Below, piece after piece: positions 27,701 to 39,700 of a stretch of DNA of 64,000 nt. Where the stretch lies: positions 442,402,792 through 442,466,791 of the forward strand of contig CM077115.1 in assembly GCA_039619475.1 (NCBI GenBank), given 5' to 3'. A model generated the notes under the pieces. The model did no database searches. It had not been told where the DNA came from and saw only the letters and a program-made list of their open reading frames with translations. The position numbers and the translations under genes were made by a program. Source of the stretch: Icerya purchasi (lineage: Eukaryota > Arthropoda > Insecta > Hemiptera > Monophlebidae). The first letter of the stretch is position 1. Each line of letters opens with the position of its first letter.

Positions 27701-30700
27701 TTTTGAATAAGGTTAAAAATATGCGCATCTCCGTATATTTTTCTAGCTTGGAACATTCGGGTTTCCAGCTTTTTTAAAATTAGGCTTTCGGAAGCTCGAA
27801 TTCCTGAGCATGTGATATTATATTGTTGGAAAAATCTATGTTTGTTAGGAACGAAACCATATTTCATTTCATTTAACTAAATTTTTGAAGTTAGTGACAA
27901 TTTCAAAAAATCGCAATCTCCAGCTCTTTACGGCACAAAAAATCAGATTTCTTTATTTTAAATTTAGTATTATATACTTGTGTAAACTATAGTTATCCGT
28001 TAACTTAACATGCGGAATCCTCAGCGCATGAAACATCATGCTTGACTGAATTTGTTAAAATTTATAATAAATTTCTTCTCATTATTATTCTAAAAACAAG
28101 TGTTGCAGTATTTCGTGTTAATCATCCTTAAATTCAATTCAATTAATCCTATTGCTATATTTTTTATGTGACCCCAAAAAGGTCGATGGGAGTGTGTGTG
28201 TGTGTGTGTATTTTTTGAGTTATTTAAATCGGTAATCGTCAATCTGTGTGGTTACAAAACACTTTGTTGCCTTAATTTTTTAAAAGAAAAACGAAAATTA
28301 CAAAAATGTATTAATCTAAAAACGAATTTTATATATTCATTAAAATCGTATTGTAATAATAAAATATTAATATAAAAAAAATAAACGTCTACCATAATTT
28401 CAACTGAGACCAATTTATTTTGCGATATTTTCGCTTCTTAAATTTGCTTCTCCGTTCTCAAAAATTTGTTTTTCATAAGTAATATTTAAAAAGTATAAAT
28501 ACAATTTTGTTTAAAAATGTATAACTGAGTTTTGAGTTCGCTAGTGTCAAATAACGCAGTTCTAAAAAATAAATTAACGTCTTGTAATGTTAAAGAGAAG
28601 GTATCGTTAAGGAATTAATTGATTCGCTTTTACAGAAGAAAAGAAAAAATCAACACACTTATGCGACAAGCGTCATTTAAGTAGACTTTAGGAAATAATC
28701 ATTTTAGTTAACACTTATGATGTTATTCACGCGATTTAATCGATTTTTCCCATATTTTTTTGAATATTTTCTTGCCGGAGGACAACGAGAAGATTTTTCC
28801 ATCTCTTTTCTTATTTAATTGGTGCACCAGACGGAACGTGTTTAAATTTTCACATTTTTCCATCTAGAACTATTTTAAAGGAATTAATGAACTAGAAATT
28901 CTTTTTTTATATTTTACTTATTTTCCGCTCCATTTTTTGGTTGTTACATTTTTTCAAAAGTTTTTTAGAAGATTTTCTCTCCGCAATGGTGGATAAACGT
29001 CCAACGTCCACCAGCCCAAATAGATTGAAAAAGAAATATGTTTGCGCAATCTCTGCTTGTACTATCGTAAAACGAATAGTACTCATGTGTGTTGTTTTTC
29101 AGAACTGCGTCCGATATTTATAGTATGCTTGATAACTTCGCGCTTTAAGTTAATGGTTTATGATTTTGTTTTTGCATTAAACAAGTTCACTACTTGAAAG
29201 CTACAGGCATCAATTATTGTTTCTACGTTTATTCATCGAATCTGTTGAAATGCGAGATGGTCATTTTTGTTATCACCTGACGACGATCTTTTTTGAGATG
29301 ATTTTTGCTGTTGCATACATTAATTCAATCTCAGAATAACTTCGTTTATTTTTATATATTTATTTATTTTCATATTTATTTTTTCTATTGCACAGGCAAG
29401 CGGAAAACCTTTGGAGTCATCTTTCCGATATAAAAGATGTAAACAATGTCGTTAATTTGTGGTTATTAACTTTAGAAAAACAAGTAAATATTTTATTTTT
29501 TTATACACTTTCAATTAAACACACGTGTGTAATAAGTAATCTGTTTTAATAAAAGAAAATTTCCAGCGTTTTCGCTAATAGAAAGTCGAGAGAAGTTTAA
29601 TAAGACTCGACTTTGTTTTGACGTAAAGCACACTTGGAAGTGTCAACTTCGTGAGCCGGCGCATTGCCAGGCAACAAGAAAAATGTTTATCCTTTCACAA
29701 ATTTGGCCTAATGCAATGCTTTTACAGAGGCGGCCCAGCACATTTTGATAAAATATTCCATTAACTGTAATTTCCTGAATAATAAACTCTCGGAGAATAA
29801 TTTTAAAATAAGGGATCAACTTTGCCTTCACTTTTGAAAACCGCAATCTCCCAATCTCTTTACTGCTCGGAAACCGACTACACTAACAAAGCGCACTAGA
29901 GCGAGACGTTACCGACAGCGACTTTTAACATTTCAAACGTTTCTGTAGCACTTTTATGTTCGAAATTTTTCTCATACGTCAACTGCGCCACTGAACCGTT
30001 GCAAATGGTCCGATTGACTTGAAACCCCGTTTTGAAAGGGAGGAAGGTTTTATTAACAACCTCCCCTAAAATTTCATGAAAAAAGCGCTAGTAGTTTTGG
30101 TTTTAGAAGCACTGAAACTTACGGGACGCACCGTGCATATAATTAATTAAATTTGTTACCGTGTATGTGTAGTCTGTTACTACGAAATATGGCAATAATT
30201 TAATGTAAACAATTAGCTATTTTTTAATCGGAATCAACATAATGAAAAAAAATAGATTATCGAATTAATTGTTTTAACTTAAAATTTTTAATTTTTATTA
30301 TTTTTTTCAGTGAAAACCACGTTTCAGAATTATTATGTTTTGTTAATGAGCAATGAGTAGAAATTTGTATAAATATCGGGACGCAGTTTTTACTGAAGAA
30401 AAACAAAGAAAAATAATATAACATAACCGTAATTTTGAGCGACAAAAATCTTACAAGTTCTATTCATTTCATTCTGTTCAAAAGATGCATTGTTTAAAAA
30501 CAGTTGATTTTATTTTAGCTCTTTCGACCGACTTGCCCCTTAGTGTGTGATGATAGCTTGAAAGTTTAAATTCTGCAATTAGATTTTACATCGATTATGT
30601 TTCCAGTTCATTTTTATACATTTTTCAGAAATGTTTTAAAAATTAATTTATTAATTTTTACCGCCTAATATGTTTATTGTGTAGGGTTGTCACAATTTCG

Positions 30701-33700
30701 TGAAATCCGGGGCTAGTGGAATTATGCAAGGTATGGTACTGAGCATGGGCAGTTTTCATTTCAGCAAGCACCATTTAGCATTTAATATGCATCCATCATA
30801 TTTCTTTCGAAATTACAAGTTCCGGTAAGCAGTATAAAATTATCGCGAAATATTAACATAATATATATATATATATATATTTTTTTTTAATAACTATATA
30901 GCTATTACAGTCCTAGAATTATTTCTAATTAAGCAATATTTATAACTAAGATTAAATTAACGTGTTGCAAAGTCCATTTATATTCTTTGCTATATATATT
31001 GTAATGGACTCTTTTTCCTCTCTTGCTACTATTTCGACTGATGATTGTATTAATTTGGATGATAAACAAAAAATTTAACGGGCGCCAGCAACACTTTACG
31101 AAGGTGTGTTGCGACCGAAAAACTCTGCCGCGCAGAGCACTAGGCTTTTTTTAAGAAAAATAAAAAAAAAAAAATGTAGATCGCGGAGAAAAATATTTTC
31201 AATAAAAAAACTTGAAACCCGCCGATCGAGAGCGGTAGCGTCTCCGAAATGGAAATATCACGAAAGCCCTACCACGTGTCCAATAAGAAATTTCTCGTAT
31301 GAAAACCGTGTATATTTTTCCATAAAAATTAATACAAATAAAAAAAATAAAATAAAACCGTGCTAGCTAACGGAGATTCGGCAGACTAAAAAGAAAAACT
31401 GCTAATAAAATTAACTAATTAAAAAAATTAAACAGTGCGACATGGCGATTACAAAATTCCCGAACGGTAACGCGACTGGTTAAAAGCTGCAGCATTCGAC
31501 GATGACGGCTGGGACGGTAATCTCGACTCGATGTGGACATAACGTATCGACTAACCAACAATTAACATATAAGACGACTGAATACTGACACGATGTGTAT
31601 CTAAAACTAAAACTTTTACCAAATAACTTACAACAATTAATAACAGATAATGATAACAATTAACAATAACTCAAAGCGCCGCCGACCAGATATTTCTAGA
31701 ATGTTCCTGAATAATATTATACCGCGTAAATTACCCTGCCTATCTAATGCACGGGATTTTACAAAAATTCCCTCAGTTCAATGTTTCTCAGCGCAACTTC
31801 TACCCGACGCGCACTCGCCCCAGACTCGTAGGGTACTCTCTGCTATCGGCCGTTACCAGCAATACACACGCACACAGTCTCACCCCGACGCAACATTCTA
31901 CCATGCCCGGGAATTTCGGTTTTAGCCGATAAGCGTCTCCGATATCTACTGCTATCCGTGATTACGCCGAATAAAACACGGTGTTCGATAATAAATCAAG
32001 AAATAATGATTTTACCAGAGAGAAATATATTTGTATAATTGGAACACCGGTAAAAGATAGCGTTACATGTATCGAATCCGTTACAATAAATATATGTATA
32101 TATTTATGTGCAAGAAATAGATTATAGTACGGCTAAGTTGTTCAATTTGAAATTCGACTGATAATCAAAAGGTTCAATGCCTCCTGAGTTTTAAATGTGG
32201 AATTTTTCTTCGTGACCGTGAGAAACAAAGTCTTTAACGCCTAAGTCAACACCCACTTCATTCTTAAAGCGATATGTAACGATATTTGACGTTGCAACCA
32301 TCGAGCTTTGGTTATCAGAGGGGAGAACTTGTTTTGGAACTGTTTGGATAATTTAGTGCTTTGGGACATATCTGCATCCCATACATCCAAATGGATCTCT
32401 TATGACAGATTGATAAGTGAGTTGCTTTGAAATTTCGTTTAACTAGTCAATATATATTTCACGTATTTTTTTCTTAAATATGTTGAGTTTTTAAGACGAT
32501 TTCGAAGTCAGCTTCGCAACCAGATGTAGACCTAAGTATTTTTTGCTGAATCAAAGATTGACACTTGCTATTCATTCGTGAAGACTATGTGATTATTATT
32601 ATCATTCGTGTCCGAGCTAATTATAACTTAAGTTTAAATTAAACTAGGGTGAGGATCTCGTTTACGAAAGACGAAAGTGATACTCATAGATTTTTGCTCA
32701 TTGAACTTGATTTTCCAGTTTTCAGTGTAATTTGTTACCCGGTCCATAAACATTTGAAAGGTTTCCAGTTGCCTTAGTTTACGAACACTTAATGACAATA
32801 TTGTTGCGTAATCAACGAACAAATTGTAACATTGCTGAAGATACAATGGTTGGTCCAAAAATTTTGGCCACACCCCTCGCGTAGCGTAGAAAAATAAGTT
32901 AGCGAGAAGTAAATTACGTATGCTTGTAGCGTGGAATGTTCTACATTAGTTCCGCAAATTTCAGCTCGATAGTTTCAAACGGATACTCGCGGACCATCCG
33001 TGCAAAATCGTATCGAAATCCGCCTACGGATTCAGAGTGGGATGAGAAATTCGCGGTGACTCGCACGGCAACATTGTTGCAGATAAATGAGCAACGCGGT
33101 TGAAAAGTAGACACTTTGAGCCGATGGAGACAAAATAACCGTACCGTTTAAAAAACGTTTTTTACGTGTGCACGGGTGCTGTGTTAACAAACCAGCATCA
33201 AAAATCTCACTTAAAAATCACTATAGCACCTGTGCACCCGCAAAAAATGGTTAAATAGTACGTTTTTTTCTCTCTCCCCCCCCCCCCCCATCAGCTCACA
33301 GTGTCTACGTTTCAACCGCGTTGCTCATTTATTTGCAACAGTGTTGCCGTGCGAGTCGCCGCGAATTTCTCATCCCACTCTGAATCCGTAGGCGGATTTC
33401 GATACGATTTTGCGCGGATGGCTCGTATGGGCGTCCATATGAAACTATCGAGCTGAAATTTTCATAATTAATGTGAAACATTCCACACTACAAGCCTATG
33501 TAATTTAGTTTTTGCTGACTTTTTTGGACCGTCCATCGCATGTATTATTGTTACGAGCCGTACTAATTTCAAATATTTTGACTATACCTATTTTTGTATA
33601 TTCTTGTTATATAGACCGTATAAGTAATACTCCATATACAAAACTAAAGTTCATTTATTTCATTGTTATTAAGTGCATTCCAAATGCGTAAATGTCTGTC

Positions 33701-36700
33701 CCTCGATATATTAACGTATTTTCGAGTGATCGTTTGCCATTACTTTATTTCTACTCGATAACTCGCTAACTGAAGACCATTCTGTCTTGATAGTCTGATG
33801 GTTTTAGCAGCTCAGCTCTCGCAGTAAAATATATTTTGAAAAAATCGCTAGTTATTTTTTGTACAATTTAATAAAAATGAGACACGGTGGAAGAACAAAA
33901 ATTTATGAAAGGCAAAAAAACATACTAAATTTTTTTACGTACGTTACATTTTTGCATATAAAAATAAAAAACACATAAATGTATTTGATTTTAACATATA
34001 TGGGATCAAAAAAATGTTTGCGTTTTACTTAAATTTGGATCAAGTAATATAGCGTTCCACGGAGGAACAAATCTGTTACAACCTCTAATACATTTTTAAT
34101 ATTCAAAGTACTTTTTACAGTTTTGTGAGCTCAAAAAACAAAACAAAAAAAAACTTGCTCATTTTTTTTTTTAGTAAATTCAACGTTTACATTATTCACA
34201 GGTAAATGTGGTTCAGTCGACAACTTTTCCTAACTGTAATCCTACAACACGTTTTGTAAAACCAAGGTTCTTAATATTACATATAACTCAAATATTGTAA
34301 ACTGTTAAGTGCTACGTTAAAATTTTCCTTTCCAAAAAATACACCCTGTCAAGAAAGTATCGGGAATTGTTAAATAAAACGAACAATTTTTAATTTTCAT
34401 CCAAATTTATTTTGTCACCTTCAAAATAACATCCATTCGAAGCGATGCACATATGCCAACGCTTTTTCCACTCGGCAAAGCACTTCTGATAGGCGGTTTC
34501 CGGGATGGCCTTTAGCTCTCGCGTCGCATTCGTCTTGATGTCATCAATCGATTCGAAGCGCATTCCCCGTAGCGGAAATTTGAGTTTTGAGAATAGGAAG
34601 AAGTCGCAGGGTGCTAAATCTGGTGAATACGGCGGTTGTTCGATGATATTTACCGAGTGTTTGGCCAAAAACTCATTCACAATTATGGCTTTGTGAGACG
34701 GCGCATTATCGTGATGGAGAATCCAAGAATTGTCGACCCACAAATCGTTACGTTTACGACGGATAGCCTCTCTCAAACGTCTCAAAACACTTAAGTAAAA
34801 CTCTTTGGTGACTGTCTGTCCGGCTGGCACATATTCATAGTGTACCACGCCTCGAATATCGAAGAAAACAATCAACATGATCTTCACTTTCGATCGGCTT
34901 TGGCGAGGTTTTTTCGGCTTTGGCGCGCCAATTGGCCGCCATTCGGACGATTGCTGGTTCGTAAGCGTGTCGTACTCGTACACCCATGTCTCGTCACCAG
35001 TAATTATCTTTTCCAAGAAGGTAGGATCCAAATTGGCTCGATCCAGCATGTCTGCAGCTACCTGTTCTCGGTACTTTTTTTGAAAGAAATTCAGGTCTTT
35101 CGGAACAAGCCGAGCCGCAACGCGTTGCATACCCAATTTTTCGTGCACAATCGTACGTACGCTCTCGTGTGACATGCCCAATCCATGAGCCATCTCTCTC
35201 AAGCTCACATGACAATTTTCAGCAACGATTTCCTTGATTTTATCGACGTTATCATCGGTCACACTCGTTGAAGGCCGTCCAGAGCGAGGCATGTCTTCGA
35301 CCGTCTCCCGACCATCCTTGAACGCTCTGTACCACTCGTAAACCCGCGTTTTTGATAAAGCAGATTCACCAAAAGCCTTCTGTAACATTTTCAGTGTATC
35401 GGCACAAGAAATTTCGTTCGAAACACAGAATTTAACACAAGTACGTTGTTCAATATTTTCACTCATTGTAAAACTTCGACAAAACCTTCAAGGTCGACTG
35501 ATTTTAATAGCTGCTGTAAACACACTGGTTGACAGATCGCGCTAAAAATAGGCATCATAATACAAAACAGTTGTACCAACCTGGAAAAAAAAAATTATCT
35601 GCCTAGCTATTACCCGGGAGATTTAAATTGACAATTCCCGATACTTTCTTGACAGGGTGTATATTTAATATAGAAATCTCCCCCTCCTTCAATTATTATT
35701 TTGCGTAGATAGATGTATAAAATTAGTACCCAAGTATCTAATAAGAACTAGATGAGTTCCGACAGCTATAAAAATACTCGAATAATATAAATTACTTGCG
35801 AATTTTCTCAACTGTTAAAAATACCGTTATAAATAATATTGTTTTTATTTATTTAATAATCATTTCGTCGGCTCCGTTTATTTTTCATGTAAAATCATGT
35901 GCAATATCAGTCGGAATATTTTTGTGATTTTAATAAAAATTACATACGTCCGCCTAAAAAAGAAAAAAAAAAAAAAACTGTAGTGACCGTACTGATAACG
36001 CCTATTCATTAAATACCGTCTAAAAGCATATAGATCATGTTTTTTTGTTTGTTTGTTTTTTTTAGAAACACAAAATCGATCGCAGTTTTATATACGTGTA
36101 ATTTAATAATCCGTGTCAGTAAATGGTTCTTGTACCTTTTCTTAAAAGTAGGTCTTTGGACTTTTTATTTGCAACGAAATTTGATTACGAAGTTCAAACA
36201 GATGCTAATTCATGACGCGGTTTAGAAATCAAACAATTTTTTCTTCCATAAGTTTGAAATTGATATCTTCTGTACTGATATAAATGATTTTGAAAACATT
36301 ATTGGTCAGAAGCATTTTTGTTTCTGCAGACGAATAGCTCGTGTATTGCGCGGGGATATAAAAAGTTACATTCCTATGTTAATAAGACCAGTTTAATTAA
36401 ATTATTGTTATATACCGCGTTTTTGTGTATTTATAAAGGGTTTTATTTTTATTAAGTAAAACTTGCATTGTTTTCCACGCGATACTCAGCCGTATATTAT
36501 ACATATCGTCATCATAATTTTTACGATTATTCTCCTATCTATTTCGCTCTACTTCCTATGTTTTATTTGATCGTTTTTCTTGTATATTACTACTTTGTTG
36601 TTCTCCTTCATTTAAACTCGTAATTAATTTTATTTTTAATGTTTCCTTCTTCCTATAATTTATCTGCTCATTCCTCTTTTTTTTTTTTTTTTTTTTATTT

Positions 36701-39700
36701 TTTCCTTTCTCCCGCTTTACCAGCTTTAAAAAAAATCATAAATGGCGCTCGTGATTTCAATATTACAGTGGCAAACTGCGAAACATAGACTAATCTCCCC
36801 AGTGAAAGATTTAGGTCCGAGATAAAAATTCTGCGCTTAATAATTAAAACCTAGGCACCGTAACGACAGATACAATTAAGCATATCCCATAGAAGTAGCC
36901 TGGTTAGAGATGTATATTATTTGGAAAGTAAAACAATAAGTACGATTCTTAAAAATGTAAATATTTTACTCGAGTTTGATATATATGTCTATATTTATAT
37001 TTGAATAAATAATTAAATGAACGAACCAAAAAAAAAAAAAAAACACGTTAAAAATAACGATCAACAAATATTTTGGTAAATTATTATTATTATTATTCTA
37101 CCTCCCTCAGTTACGAGTATGAGTTTTATCCGTAAGGATAAAGTAGCCGCGCAGTTTTTGAGGAGCGCAATCTAGCTTGCGTGCTGCCAACCAACGTGAG
37201 GAAGGTTGTCAGTGGCGAGGCGAACCAAGACGACTGGCCTACTCACGTTGGTGCGATTGTTCGATATTAAATTACTTAGGTTATTTATGTAGCGCTTGTT
37301 CGTCCTACATTAAGCGTGTTGACTATGTTAAGATATTTCAATTGCCAGCTTGTAATATCTGAAAAACTATTAAAAGATTCCTGTGATACAGCTTTATTTT
37401 TAAGCTCCGCTATTTATCAGCTCCGCGAGTTAAATATTAAACATAATAATAAACAATGATTGAAGGCAATGTGGTTAATTATAACGTAAATGGGACCGGA
37501 ATAAACACGTAGAAGTATTGTTAGTTACCGTAAATTATATAAATTAAACCAGGGAAATTTGTATACAACTTACATAGGTACATGTTCGATATTTTGCACA
37601 TTTTTTTATTTTTACTCCAATTTATCTTCATTTATTATATTTTCCGATTTTTTTTTGTTTGGTTCTTTGTTTTAATCACTATTTTATTCCATTCGTCATT
37701 TTTATATATTTAAAGAATCTATTTCACAGTTCGTATGGTAACCTCTGGTGTATGAAGAGTTAAGGTAGTCTCGGTTACCGAATGAAAAGTCTCGAGACTT
37801 GTCTTGTTACGGACTTTAGTCGCTTTCAGATTTACCTAGACTGAAATTATTGGATGCTAGAGAAATATCAGGGGTGGTAAAGATAGACAAGAGAACACAA
37901 CCTCGTTGTGAACTTAGTACATGGTAAAAATTAATTTCGCAATATTCTCCGTCAAGAGAATGGAACTTTTACTTTACTTACGATAGAATTAAAACCAGGG
38001 ATAAACAAACAGTCGAATATGAAAAAATGATCGAAATTAATTCAAAAAATTTTCCTATCGTAAAATTAAAATGTTTTAATGTTAATGAATATATTCCGTA
38101 GTACATTTATTTCGATTGTTGTTTTCGTACACGTTAAACTTGTTTCAGGAGAATACATTACGGAAATTATACTCGTATCAATATAACTATTGAAGTATTG
38201 GAAAATTACAAAGCGGTTCTCTACGTTGTGCTGGATAGAAGTGATAAACCGTATTATGCATGTGACGCCGGCTGCTTAAACGAGCCCGTTCCGATTAGGT
38301 ACGATAATTATTACTTTCACAGATAATAGCCCCCCCCCCACCCACCCCTCAGCTTAGGCATTTTTTTCGTTCTTCTGGAAACTACGAGAAAATTCTATTT
38401 TGTCGAAGAAATTAACCTTTCATCTTGCGTTAAAATGGTCAAAATTGTTTTAAGAGGTGCCAAACTGCCGTGAACGTGAATTATGTTTTTCGTTATTATC
38501 ATTTTAAATTTATATGATTATTAATTGTTATCGAATTACCGAATCAGGTAAATTGTGAAAACTTTGTATCACTATGAACTATTATAAACCTTTCAGTATT
38601 GATCGACCTTTTAAAATACAACACCGTAAAATATATATACAATGATTAGTCATATAACGAAGATAATAGTAGACGTATCACTCTCGCGATAGCCTAGTTG
38701 CTAGAGCGATTGGCTTCCGTTTCGGAAGTCTCCGGTTCGATCCCGAGCGACGACAGAAATTACTATTACGTAAAATTAAATTAAAATATTCGGCTATTTC
38801 ACGTGGAAGGCAATGGCAAACATGCATACTATCATATTATGCGTGCCAGTTAGTAATAGACACACACTTGGGACTGAATTGTATAACGATGTTAATCGAA
38901 CGATTACTAATCAGTTCCGAATGTAGTCGTACGTGTGTACACATTCGTACTGCATATAAACAATTGCATAGAACAATATGCCTGTGTCTGTACAGCTGAA
39001 TTGTATGACTATAGATAGTCACCGACGCTCAGGAATTAAGTATGGCACTGTATGATCACTATGCTGCAGTTGGACTGATCGGAACTGCGAGTAGGCAGAC
39101 GGATTTGCTATTTTTGATGGGATTTTGTTAGCAGCTGGCCAGGAGATTCAATGTCTGAATTAACCGGTTTTTCTGTCAGTTTTGTTGCAAATATTACTTA
39201 ATTCAAATGCATAAAACGTATGCAGTGCGATTCTTTCGATAAAGCTGGATGGTACTTCGCATATTCTGACAGCAATATTACCAAAATTTTACTATCGCAT
39301 TGCCTGATGACTCTACGAGTACTAACTGATCTTTTTTAGTTCCTTCCTTCGTTCTCATGTCGCAACCTCGCTGCCGATGAATTGTTATCAGTTCGCTGAC
39401 CAATCACCGCGCGCATTTTTTCAAGACGACAATAGATCTCACAGTCTGTCAACCTATAACCAGAGCAACCTCTTGCACACCTGCTCTCAAGAGTACGGTG
39501 AGAGTAGGTGTGCAAGAGGTTGCTGGTTATAGGTTGACAGACTGTGAGATCTATTGTCGTCTTGAAAAAATTATTTTGTAAATTAGCCTATTAATGTAGC
39601 CGTTAAAGTGACTTTTTATTTTTTTGTATTATGCACTTGAAACTTTTTAATTTAGTAATTTATTCGGGAAAAAAAAAAACGTTGCCTATCGTACGGGTAG

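Noticed and set aside
34505..35172. Plus-strand open frames opposite the mariner
   Set aside because: Shadows of the intact minus-strand transposase; no conserved motifs of their own.
38690..38754. Functional tRNA gene
   Set aside because: A/B boxes are good, but the anticodon arm is irregular, a sister copy with the same non-tRNA body exists at 23803, and an AT-rich tail follows. SINE fits better.
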